Source: CAVVKW01 sp963761705
Lineage (GTDB): Bacteria > Verrucomicrobiota > Verrucomicrobiia > Chthoniobacterales > JAATET01
Assembly: GCA_963761705.1 (NCBI GenBank)
Contig: CAVXHK010000003.1
Location: 558,001-622,000 of the forward strand
DNA length: 64,000 bases
Reading direction: 5' to 3'
In this document: positions 27,156 to 34,884 of the stretch, piece by piece
Numbering within the stretch: the stretch's first letter is position 1
Layout: every line of letters begins with the position of its first letter
Program-made: the position numbers and the translations under genes
The notes under the pieces: model-generated
Told to the model about the DNA's origin: nothing
Databases searched by the model: none
What the model saw: only the letters and a program-made list of their open reading frames with translations

Positions 27156-27230
27156 GCGCGGTTAGCTCAGCGGTAGAGCACCTCCCTGACACGGAGGGGG
27201 TCACTGGTTCGAACCCAGTATCGCGCACCA
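27156..27230 (+). tRNA. tRNA-Val (GAC)
   Basis: A complete cloverleaf of 75 bases including an encoded CCA. The acceptor stem GCGCGGT pairs with ATCGCGC (one G-U pair), the D arm is GCTC/GAGC, and the anticodon stem CCTCC/GGAGG encloses loop CTGACAC with anticodon GAC. The T arm is ACTGG-TTCGAAC-CCAGT. Discriminator A. Confidence 0.97.
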
Positions 27231-27264
27231 TTTATCCAGGCCGAGGGGTGTCCGGAGTCTAGGT

Positions 27265-27831
27265 TCAATCGAGGATTGACTCCGCAGCTTGCTTGAATTT
27301 TTCAAAATCCAGGGGGCCTTCGATGTAGGAGCGAATGTTTCCCTCGCGGTCGATGAAGAACGTGGTCGGGAAGACCCGCACGTTTCCGTAGGCGGAGAGG
27401 GTGTCGCGGTCGGCAAGTGCGACGGGGTAGTTGATTCCAGCCTCCTTGACGAACGACGCGAGGGCGGCGGAATTTGGTTCCGCCGCGATTCCGATCACGG
27501 CGAGATCGCGGTCGGCGAACTCGCTTTGAAGTCGGACGAGCGCGGGGATCTCTTCAACGCAGGGCGGGCACCACGTGCCCCAAAAATTCAGAATCACCGC
27601 TTTCCCGGCGAAATCGGTGCTGGATATCGTGCCTCCTTCCGGCTTTTCGAGCGACCACTCCGGGGCGGGACCGACCCGCACCGGCAGGGCGGCGGTCGCG
27701 GTTGGGATGATGCCGGGCATCAGCGGAGCGCAGGTGCGGGACGACCCCGACTCCAGGAAGTCGTAAACGGGGAAGCCAAAAACGAGGGCGATGGCGAACC
27801 AATGACGGCGGAAGTAGGGTTGGCGTTTCAT
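27265..27831 (-). CDS. TlpA-like thiol-disulfide oxidoreductase
   Basis: A 188-residue protein with an N-terminal membrane anchor or signal segment (WFAIALVFGFPVYDFL, residues 11-26) and a thioredoxin fold outside the membrane. The active site WCPPC is at 87-91 and the cis-Pro region is VFPTTFFIDREG. Cys34 near the anchor is a further cysteine. Such proteins reduce disulfides in cytochrome c maturation or general periplasmic redox control. The start at 27831 was chosen because it gives the hydrophobic anchor; upstream frame is open. It is divergent from nuoE. Confidence 0.85.
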   Translation of the reverse strand: MKRQPYFRRHWFAIALVFGFPVYDFLESGSSRTCAPLMPGIIPTATAALPVRVGPAPEWSLEKPEGGTISSTDFAGKAVILNFWGTWCPPCVEEIPALVRLQSEFADRDLAVIGIAAEPNSAALASFVKEAGINYPVALADRDTLSAYGNVRVFPTTFFIDREGNIRSYIEGPLDFEKFKQAAESILD

Positions 27832-27964
27832 CTTTGAGATTCTTCCATACGCCACGATGACTCTGAGCGCTAGCCACGGACGGCAAAAGCGACGCTGTTC
27901 CGCGTCTTTTCCGTCGACGGGGCATCTATTTTTTGGATGATGACGTTTCCTCTTTCGAGGCTGC

Positions 27965-28507
27965 ATGATGACCGATTCGACCACCCAACAAGCCACTGAG
28001 ATCCCGGACGATTTGCTCGCCGAACTCGACGAGATGGTGACGCACTACCCAGTCTCGAAGCGGAGCGCGTCGCTGCCACTCCTCCACCTCTGGCAGAATC
28101 ACTTCGGTTTCATCGACGAGTCGGGTGTCGAGTGGATTGCCGCGAAGTTGGAATTAGAACCCGTCAACATTCTGGAACTCGTGACCTTCTACCCTTGGTT
28201 TCGCCGGGAAGCCGCCGGTAAGACGATCGTCCGCGTCTGCCGGACTCTCGCCTGTGCGATGGCCGGTTCTTACGAGCTGAAGGACAAATTCTGCGAAGCG
28301 ACTGGGATCGATCCGGCTTTGAGCCACCACGGATTCGGACACGCGCCGCCGACGAGTGAGGACGGACAGTTCAGCGTGGAGTTTGTCGAGTGCCTCGCGA
28401 GTTGTGGCACGGCCCCGGTCTGTTTGATCAACGACCAGTTGCACGAAAATGTCGGTCTCGACGACGTCGCTCAGATCGTAACGGATTGTTCAACGGTCGA
28501 AGCGTAA
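27965..28507 (+). CDS. nuoE: NADH-quinone oxidoreductase subunit E
   Basis: The 2Fe-2S subunit of complex I, 180 residues. Cluster ligands are C92 and C97 (CRTLAC) and C143 and C147 (CLASC). The segment VNILELVTFYPWF matches the usual helical part. It starts ATGATG, so the exact start may be one codon in. nuoF follows 5 bp after the stop, so the pair is cotranscribed; together they form the NADH-oxidising arm with NuoG. Confidence 0.95.
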   Translation: MMTDSTTQQATEIPDDLLAELDEMVTHYPVSKRSASLPLLHLWQNHFGFIDESGVEWIAAKLELEPVNILELVTFYPWFRREAAGKTIVRVCRTLACAMAGSYELKDKFCEATGIDPALSHHGFGHAPPTSEDGQFSVEFVECLASCGTAPVCLINDQLHENVGLDDVAQIVTDCSTVEA

Positions 28508-28512
28508 GTCCC

Positions 28513-29856
28513 ATGGTCTCTCTCATCCCACAACCTCACCCTAAAGAACGCCGAGTCATCTTCGGCAACATCAGCCAGCCTGGCTGGTCGCCAGACATTG
28601 ACACCTACCTTGCCAACGATGGCTATGAGGCTCTGAAAAAAGCTCTCGCCATGGAGCCGGCGGCGATCGTTGACCTCGTGAAGGCGGCGAATCTGCGCGG
28701 GCGGGGTGGCGCGGGTTTTCCGTGCGGAGTGAAGTGGAGCTTTATCAAGCGGGACGACGGCAAAGAGCATTACATCGTGGTGAACGCCGACGAGTCGGAG
28801 CCGGGCACGTTCAAGGACCGCTACATTTTGCACAACGATCCGCATCAGCTGCTCGAGGGACTTCTCATCGCGGCGTGGGCGAACAACGTGAAGCTGGCCT
28901 ACATCTACATCCGCTGTGAGTTCCCGCACGCAGCTAAGATCGTGTGGAACGCCATCAAGGAAGCGAAGGCGAAGGGATTCATCGGAAAAGACATCTGCGG
29001 CAGCGGCTTCGACTGCGACATCTACGTGCACCAAGGCGCGGCGGCCTACATCTGCGGCGAAGAGACGAGCCTGCTCGAGTCGCTGGAGGGCAAGCGGCCC
29101 TACCCACGAATCAAGCCGCCGTATTTCCCCGCGGTGCTGGGCCTCTACATGAAGCCGACGATCGTGAACAACGTGGAGACGCTTTGCCACGTGAAGCACA
29201 TTGTGAATCTCGGCGCGGAAGAATACACGAAGATGGGTTCGCCCGGCGACGGCGGAACGCGCACGATGTGCGTGAGCGGTGACGTGGTGAAGCCTGGCTA
29301 CTACGAGCTACCTTGCGGGGCGGTGACGCTCGGCGAGCTGATTTTTGACATCTGCGGCGGCTTGAAGCCCGGGCGGACTTTGAAGGCGGTGATCCCGGGT
29401 GGGAGTTCAGCGAAGGTCCTGCGGGCGGACGAGACGTTCAAAGTGAAGTCGAAGGGGGCGGATGGCGAGATGGTCGAGAAGGAGATCAAGATGCTCGACG
29501 TCACGATGGACGCGGCTGGTCTCGCTTCGGTTGGAACGATGGTCGGGAGCGGCGGGGTTATGGTGCTCGACGACACGCGGAGCGCGGTTTGGGCGCTTAA
29601 CAATCTTAATCAGTTCTACGCCCACGAGAGCTGCGGTCAATGCACGCCGTGCCGCGAGGGCAGTCTGTGGATGTCGAAAATGACGACCCGGATGCTGGCG
29701 GGTGAGGGTGCCGCGCAGGACCCGAAGACGCTGCAAAACGTGGCGGACAACATCGCGGGGCGGACGATCTGCGCGTTCGGCGAAGCGTGCGCTTGGCCTA
29801 CGCAGAGTTTCTTGGCCAAGTTTCCAGAGGAGTTCGCCGGAGCCGCGGGCAGTTGA
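28513..29856 (+). CDS. nuoF: NADH-quinone oxidoreductase subunit F
   Basis: NADH- and FMN-binding subunit of complex I, 447 residues. The FMN/NADH loop GRGGAGFPCGVKW starts at residue 63, ADESEPGTFKDR and YICGEETSLLESLEG follow. The N3-type 4Fe-4S ligands are C374, C377, C380 (CGQCTPCREG) and C420. It differs a little from E. coli in having an insert around KSKGADGEMVEKEIK. The ATG at 28513 was chosen because the frame upstream overlaps nuoE. No further nuo genes follow. Confidence 0.95.
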   Translation: MVSLIPQPHPKERRVIFGNISQPGWSPDIDTYLANDGYEALKKALAMEPAAIVDLVKAANLRGRGGAGFPCGVKWSFIKRDDGKEHYIVVNADESEPGTFKDRYILHNDPHQLLEGLLIAAWANNVKLAYIYIRCEFPHAAKIVWNAIKEAKAKGFIGKDICGSGFDCDIYVHQGAAAYICGEETSLLESLEGKRPYPRIKPPYFPAVLGLYMKPTIVNNVETLCHVKHIVNLGAEEYTKMGSPGDGGTRTMCVSGDVVKPGYYELPCGAVTLGELIFDICGGLKPGRTLKAVIPGGSSAKVLRADETFKVKSKGADGEMVEKEIKMLDVTMDAAGLASVGTMVGSGGVMVLDDTRSAVWALNNLNQFYAHESCGQCTPCREGSLWMSKMTTRMLAGEGAAQDPKTLQNVADNIAGRTICAFGEACAWPTQSFLAKFPEEFAGAAGS

Positions 29857-29913
29857 TTTTCGGAACGCGCGCCTGCGTTCTTGAGCAAAAAGTGGCGGAG
29901 GGGGCAAAGGAGA

Positions 29914-29945
29914 GAACGACGAGGTGGGCTTGAGCTCGTTCGTTC
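29914..29945 (+). terminator. Imperfect hairpin downstream of nuoF
   Basis: GAACGACGAG and CTCGTTCGTTC form an imperfect stem (one bulged T) around an 11-base loop, 58 bp past the nuoF stop. A T-tract does not follow directly. It is the best candidate for the end of the nuoEF transcript. Confidence 0.4.
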
Positions 29946-30046
29946 TAGCCGCTGCTGGCTCGGACGCCTCCTGGTTAAAGCGAATTTTTAGGTTTCTGGT
30001 GGCCGTTGTTTGACGGTCAGGGGCATTTTGGACACGGTCTTGGGCT

Positions 30047-31579
30047 ATGGGAAAACCCGTGACTCTAATCATTCGTGACGGCTGGGGCATCAATCCGAAC
30101 GGGCGGGCCGGGGCGGAAGCCGATGGAAACGCGACGTTATTGGCGAAGACTCCCTTCCACGATGAATTGTACGCCAAATATCCGCAGGGGACGCTGAGTG
30201 CGAGCGGGCTGGACGTCGGGTTGCCCGATGGCCAGATGGGGAACTCGGAAGTCGGGCACTTGAACCTGGGGGCGGGGCGGGTGGTGTACCAGGATTTTAC
30301 GAAGATCAACAAGGCGATCGCGGACGGGGAGCTGGCGGGTAACGAGGTGCTCGTGGAGGCGTTTGCGAAGGCGAAGGGGGGAAGGTTGCATCTACTGGGG
30401 CTCGTCTCTGACGGAGGAGTGCACAGTCACCAGGAACACTTGGTGGCGTTGGCCGGCGCGGCGAGGGATGCGGGGGTTGACGATATTCTCGTGCACGCGA
30501 TCACGGACGGGCGGGACACTTCGCCGACCGGCGGGAAGGATTACCTCGCCGAGGTGGTGGCGGGGTTAAGGCCGTCTGGCGCGGTGGTCGCGACGGTGGT
30601 TGGACGGTATTTTGCCATGGACCGGGACGAGCGGTGGGATCGGAATAAGCTGGCTTGGGACGCGATCGTGCTGGGGCGGGGCGAGGTGACGGAGAGTTCG
30701 CCGAGTGAGGCCTTGGCGGCGCGCTACGAAGCGGGGGAGACGGATGAATTCATTAAGCCGATCATTTTTGCGCACGCCGACGAGCAGCGGGTACGCGACG
30801 GGGACGTGGTGCTGTTTTTCAACTTCCGGGCGGACCGGGCGCGGCAGTTGTCGCGGGCTTTTCTGGAGTCGGACTTCGATGGGTTCGACCGCGAGCTAAC
30901 GCCGAAGGTCGCTTACGTGACGCTCACGCAATACGACAAGAAGTACGGCGTGCCGGTGGTGTTTCCGAAGGAGCCACCGCGGCGGATTCTGGGCGAGATC
31001 GTGAGCGGGGCTGGGCTAAAACAGCTGCGGATCGCGGAGACCGAGAAATATCCGCACGTGACCTATTTCTTCAACGGAGGCGTCGAGAAGCAGTTCGACG
31101 GCGAAGATCGGAAGATCGTCCCGTCTCCGCAGGACGTGGCGACCTACGATCTCAAACCGGAGATGAGCGCGCCTGAGGTGGTGCGGGCCGTCGTCGAACA
31201 GCTGAAACATTACGACTTGGTGATCCTCAATTTCGCGAACCCGGACATGGTCGGGCACACCGGCGTCGTCGAAGCGGGCGTGAAAGCGGTGGAAATGATC
31301 GACGAGGGCGTGCGGCAGGTCATCGGCGAGGTCTTGAGGCTCGGCGGGTGTGCGCTCGTCACGGCGGATCACGGCAACTGCGAGACGATGCGCAATCCGG
31401 ACGGAACGCCGAACACGGCGCACACGACCAACTTGGTGCAATGCCTCTACGTGGGAGCGGACGCGGCGGGTGTGACGGTGCGGGACGGGATCCTCGCGGA
31501 CGTGGCTCCGACGTTGCTGGATCTGCTGGGGCTGGAGAAGCCAGCGGAAATGACGGGCTCGAGCTTGGTGGTGCGCTGA
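30047..31579 (+). CDS. gpmI: 2,3-bisphosphoglycerate-independent phosphoglycerate mutase
   Basis: Glycolytic and gluconeogenic enzyme that interconverts 3- and 2-phosphoglycerate; 510 residues. The phosphoserine site is Ser67 in GQMGNSEVGH. Metal-binding residues of the alkaline-phosphatase-like core appear in IIRDGWG, LVTADHGNCE and HTTN. GLVSDGGVHSH and AITDGRDTSP belong to the transferase domain. It is transcribed alone after a 190-bp gap from nuoF. Confidence 0.96.
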   Translation: MGKPVTLIIRDGWGINPNGRAGAEADGNATLLAKTPFHDELYAKYPQGTLSASGLDVGLPDGQMGNSEVGHLNLGAGRVVYQDFTKINKAIADGELAGNEVLVEAFAKAKGGRLHLLGLVSDGGVHSHQEHLVALAGAARDAGVDDILVHAITDGRDTSPTGGKDYLAEVVAGLRPSGAVVATVVGRYFAMDRDERWDRNKLAWDAIVLGRGEVTESSPSEALAARYEAGETDEFIKPIIFAHADEQRVRDGDVVLFFNFRADRARQLSRAFLESDFDGFDRELTPKVAYVTLTQYDKKYGVPVVFPKEPPRRILGEIVSGAGLKQLRIAETEKYPHVTYFFNGGVEKQFDGEDRKIVPSPQDVATYDLKPEMSAPEVVRAVVEQLKHYDLVILNFANPDMVGHTGVVEAGVKAVEMIDEGVRQVIGEVLRLGGCALVTADHGNCETMRNPDGTPNTAHTTNLVQCLYVGADAAGVTVRDGILADVAPTLLDLLGLEKPAEMTGSSLVVR

Positions 31580-31641
31580 GGAGATCGGTTTGCGCGCCAA
31601 GGCATCCGGCGGCGGGATCGGGCGCGTTTCGACTCTAGACA

Positions 31642-32169
31642 ATGAAAAACTTCACCACGCACCTCGCCTTTCTCGCAACCGGGTCGCTTCTCCTTCTCTC
31701 TAACGCCATGGCTTTTACGAACGAACCGATTGCTGACATCGACCTCAAAAAATTCGACGGAAAGTGGTATTCGCTGACCTCGATTCCGACGGCCTTGGAC
31801 AAGGATTGGTTGGAGACGGTCGAGTATTACACGTTGCGCGAGGACGGGACTTACGACGTGCGGACGACGTACCGGAAAGAAGGTGAGGATGAGGAAAAAG
31901 AGATCAGCTCGCGGCTGTTCCCGGGTGACGATGGCGAAGAAGGGGAGATGAAGGCTCAGTTTTTTTGGCCTTTCAAGGTGGGGTATCGGATCATCGATTT
32001 ACCCGAGGATTATTCCTACGTGGTGATCGGACATCCGAAAAAGAAGTATCTCTTCATCATGAGCCGCGACGCCTCGCTGCCGGAGGGGAAGCTGGCGGAG
32101 ATTGTGACGCGTTGCAAGGAGTTGGGTTACGCGACGGACGAGCTGAAGAGTCAGGAACACGGCAGTTGA
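31642..32169 (+). CDS. Bacterial lipocalin (Blc-like)
   Basis: A 175-residue exported protein. The signal peptide ends near NAMAF. The lipocalin hallmark is FDGKWYSLTSIP (G-x-W-Y), and the later strand motif YSYVVIGHPKKKYLFIMSR matches the Blc/apolipoprotein D group. No lipobox cysteine is present, unlike E. coli Blc, so it may be a soluble periplasmic protein. These proteins bind hydrophobic molecules such as lysophospholipids. It follows gpmI by 62 bp; no functional link is evident. Confidence 0.82.
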   Translation: MKNFTTHLAFLATGSLLLLSNAMAFTNEPIADIDLKKFDGKWYSLTSIPTALDKDWLETVEYYTLREDGTYDVRTTYRKEGEDEEKEISSRLFPGDDGEEGEMKAQFFWPFKVGYRIIDLPEDYSYVVIGHPKKKYLFIMSRDASLPEGKLAEIVTRCKELGYATDELKSQEHGS

Positions 32170-32220
32170 TCGCGTGAGTTGGCGGCGGTGGAGCTCAGCG
32201 GGAGAGCTCGCCCGCGAAAT

Positions 32221-32525
32221 TTCCGGCGTAGATCAAGGACGTGACCGATGGCTTGCGTTGGATCGTGTCAAACCGACGCGGATGCCGACGATCCGCCAAC
32301 TTTTTCGCTGCACGGGAGAAGGACGAAGTCGTGCCGGTCGAGCGGAGTGGGATGATGATGGCGGAGCTGGATCGAGTTGGGGTGCCGGTGGAATTGGTGA
32401 CGTTTTCGGAGGAGGCTCATGGGTCTCCGCCGGATGCGGAGACGTTGCAGCGAGTCGCTGCCCTCTTTGGGCGGTGGCTTTCGTGCCGCGCTCACGGAGA
32501 ATTTAAGGCAGGACCATTTTGGTGA
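32221..32525 (+). pseudogene. Remnant of an alpha/beta hydrolase
   Basis: Three pieces of one family are found in two frames. IKDVTDGLRWIVSN resembles the segment before the nucleophile elbow. DADDPPTFSLHG is the usual stretch before the catalytic Asp. EKDEVVPVERSG and AELDRVGVPVELVTF, with EEAHG, form the catalytic Asp-His end and stop at 32525. The part with the nucleophile is missing, and at least one base is lost after SLHG. This is a decayed gene of the esterase or prolyl-oligopeptidase-like type. No intact copy is in the window. Confidence 0.65.
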
Positions 32526-32532
32526 CGGCGAT

Positions 32533-32586
32533 CTTTCCGGCTGGAAGCCGGAAAGGACGGGCTGGAAGCCCGCGCTCCCCGGTGGT
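32533..32586. repeat. Double GGCT-GGA-AGCC hairpin repeat
   Basis: Two hairpins in tandem: CTTTCCGGCT-GGA-AGCCGGAAAG (32533-32555, ten perfect base pairs) and CGGGCT-GGA-AGCCCG (32558-32572). The second is followed by CGCTCCCCGGTGGT as in the copy at 12661. They lie just upstream of lysS, 12 bp before its start, and could affect its leader. Confidence 0.65.
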
Positions 32587-32597
32587 TAAGGTGGGGG

Positions 32598-34052
32598 ATG
32601 GAAGAGACCGGTTTGAGTGAGTTGCTGGCGGTGCGCCGGCAGAAGTTGGACGCGTTGGTGGAGGCAGGGGTGGCTCCGTACGGGGCGGCGTACGAGACCG
32701 ATGGGGCGGTCGCGGACGTGCGGGCGCAGTTCGCGGAGGAAGCTCCGCTGCGGATGGCTGGGCGGATCACGGCGCATCGTGACATGGGGAAGAGTCAATT
32801 TCTCGACCTGTCCGACGCGACGGGACGGATGCAGATTTACGTTCACGCGAAGGAAATCGGGGTGGATCAATTCGCGATTTTTCAACAGCTGGACATCGGG
32901 GATTTCGTGGGCGTGGAAGGGGTCGGGTTCATGACGCGAACCGGGGAACCGACCGTCAAGGTTAGTGGGTTCAAGGTGCTCAGCAAATCGCTGAAGCCGC
33001 TGCCGGACAAGTGGCACGGGGTGCAGGACACGGAAATCCGCTACCGGCAGCGGTATCTGGATCTCATCGCTAACGAGGAGTCGCGGGAGATTTTTCAGAA
33101 GCGGGTGACGATCGTGCGGGAGATCCGGCGATTTCTGGAAGACCGGGCCTTTATCGAGGTCGAGACGCCGATGATGCAGTCGGTCGCGGGGGGCGCGGCG
33201 GCAGAGCCTTTTAAGACGCACCACAACGCGCTCGGGATGGACCTTTTCCTGCGGATCGCGCCGGAGCTGTACCTCAAGAGGCTGCTGGTGGGTGGATTCC
33301 CGAAGATCTTCGAGCTGAATCGAAATTTTCGAAACGAGGGGATTTCGCGGCGGCACAATCCGGAATTCACGATGCTGGAGGCGTATTGGGCCTTCGCCGA
33401 TTTCGAGAAGATGGCGGATCTGGTCGAAGAAATGATCTGTCACCTCGCGGAGATGGTTTGTGGCGGGTTGAAGATCGAGCACAAGGATGGTGACGGGAAC
33501 GTGACACGGACGATTGATCTCACGCGTCCCTGGAAGCGGGAGCGCTACGCGGATCTGATCAAGTCGGTTCAGCCGGACTGGTATGAGCTGACGCCAGAAC
33601 GGCGGCGCGAGCGCTGCCGGGAGATTGGGTTGGAGGTGTCGCAGTGCGTGGCGGATTTCGAGGTGACCCAGCACGTGTTCGAGAAGCTGATCGAGGAGAA
33701 GCGGATGGATCCGCTCTACGTGACGCACTGCCCGAAGGAGCTGGTGCCCCTGGCGAAACAGAACGTCGAGGATCCGTCGGTCGTGGACGTTTATGAATTG
33801 GTCATCAACGGCCAGGAGATCTCGCCGGGTTATTCCGAGCTCAACGACCCCACGGTGCAGCGGGAGCGACTGATGGAGCAGAGCGGCGGGGAGACGCAGA
33901 TGCTGGATGAGTCGTTTCTCGAAGCGCTGGAATACGGGATGCCGCCGGCGGGCGGGATCGGGATCGGGATCGACCGGTTGGTGATGATGTTGACCGGAGC
34001 GGAATCGATTCGCGACGTCTTGTTCTTCCCGCAGATGAAACCGCGAGGGTAG
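32598..34052 (+). CDS. lysS: Lysine-tRNA ligase (class II)
   Basis: Class II lysyl-tRNA synthetase, 484 residues. The N-terminal OB-fold anticodon-binding domain covers about 50-150 (MAGRITAHRDMGKSQFLDL). Motif 1 is RFLEDRAFIEVETPMM, motif 2 FELNRNFRNEGIS with HNPEFTMLE, and motif 3 GGIGIGIDRLVMMLTG. Length is normal. No ribosome site beyond a purine run is seen (GGGGGATGG around the start). Confidence 0.96.
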   Translation: MEETGLSELLAVRRQKLDALVEAGVAPYGAAYETDGAVADVRAQFAEEAPLRMAGRITAHRDMGKSQFLDLSDATGRMQIYVHAKEIGVDQFAIFQQLDIGDFVGVEGVGFMTRTGEPTVKVSGFKVLSKSLKPLPDKWHGVQDTEIRYRQRYLDLIANEESREIFQKRVTIVREIRRFLEDRAFIEVETPMMQSVAGGAAAEPFKTHHNALGMDLFLRIAPELYLKRLLVGGFPKIFELNRNFRNEGISRRHNPEFTMLEAYWAFADFEKMADLVEEMICHLAEMVCGGLKIEHKDGDGNVTRTIDLTRPWKRERYADLIKSVQPDWYELTPERRRERCREIGLEVSQCVADFEVTQHVFEKLIEEKRMDPLYVTHCPKELVPLAKQNVEDPSVVDVYELVINGQEISPGYSELNDPTVQRERLMEQSGGETQMLDESFLEALEYGMPPAGGIGIGIDRLVMMLTGAESIRDVLFFPQMKPRG

Positions 34053-34094
34053 GTGGCGCTTGCCGCCGCGGAAGGGGTGGCGTTTGATCGACCG

Positions 34095-34745
34095 ATGGAA
34101 AATGCAACTCCCGACTCGATCGTCGAAGCTCTGAATTGGCGTTATGCGACCAAGAAATTTGACCCGGAGCGGCGGATCGACGCCGCGACCTGGGAGGCCC
34201 TCGAGCAGTCGCTCGTCCTGGCTCCGTCGTCGTTTGGGTTGCAGCCGTGGAAGTTTGTGGTGGTCGAGGACCCGGCTAAACGTGAGGAGTTAGTCGGGAA
34301 ATCCTGGGGCCAGAAGCAAGTGGTGAACGCGTCGCACTTGGTTGTGTTCGCGGTAAAGAGTCCGCTGGACGCTTCGGACGTGCGGCGGCACATCGAACGG
34401 ACGGCGGCGGTGCAGGGGATGCCGGTCGAGACGCTGGCCGGATTTGAAAAAGTGGTGGCCGGATTTTTGGAGAAACCACCTTATCCCTTGGATCTGCGAG
34501 AGTGGGGTTCGCGCCAGGTTTACATAGCCCTGGGGAACTTCATGCTAGCGGCGGCGATGATGGGAGTGGACACCTGTCCAATGGAAGGGCTCGATCCGGC
34601 GGGTTACGACGACGTGCTGGGACTGACTGGAACCGGTTTTTTCACGGTCGTCGCGTGTCCGACCGGTTACCGCGCGACGGACGACGCGTCGGCGGGGCGG
34701 GCGAAGGTGCGATTCCCACGCGAGGACGTGATCATCCACGCCTGA
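34095..34745 (+). CDS. NAD(P)H-dependent nitroreductase family protein
   Basis: FMN-dependent oxidoreductase of about 216 residues. The N-terminal ALNWRYATKKFDP and LAPSSFGLQPWKFVVV match the NfsB-type flavin contacts, and ARQVYIALGN-like RQVYIALGNFMLAAA follows. The ATG at 34095 gives the family's usual start; a GTG at 34053, right after the lysS stop, would add 14 residues. Substrate unknown: nitro-compounds, quinones or dihydropteridine are options. Confidence 0.85.
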   Translation: MENATPDSIVEALNWRYATKKFDPERRIDAATWEALEQSLVLAPSSFGLQPWKFVVVEDPAKREELVGKSWGQKQVVNASHLVVFAVKSPLDASDVRRHIERTAAVQGMPVETLAGFEKVVAGFLEKPPYPLDLREWGSRQVYIALGNFMLAAAMMGVDTCPMEGLDPAGYDDVLGLTGTGFFTVVACPTGYRATDDASAGRAKVRFPREDVIIHA

Positions 34746-34768
34746 GTCTCCGACGGAAATGCGAATGC

Positions 34769-34884
34769 GTTTCTAACCGGAAGGTAACGAAGGGAACGAG
34801 GAATACAGAATTTGGCTCGGAAAGTGTGAGTTGCTCGAGGAGATGCCGAAGGCAGGCACCTCTATGTTACCTTTGGTTCAAACG
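34769..34884. repeat. Palindromic intergenic element, copy A (degenerate)
   Basis: Lies between the convergent nitroreductase and MMPL genes. The left arm AACCGGAAGGTAACGAAGGG matches the right arm GTTACCTTTGGTTCAAA in inverted form with several mismatches. It is related to the better copies at 40485 and 47909. The right arm contains the TAA stop of the MMPL gene. Confidence 0.6.

Noticed and set aside
31642..32169. Lipoprotein status of the lipocalin
   Set aside because: No cysteine is present at the end of the signal peptide, so a lipid anchor is not supported.
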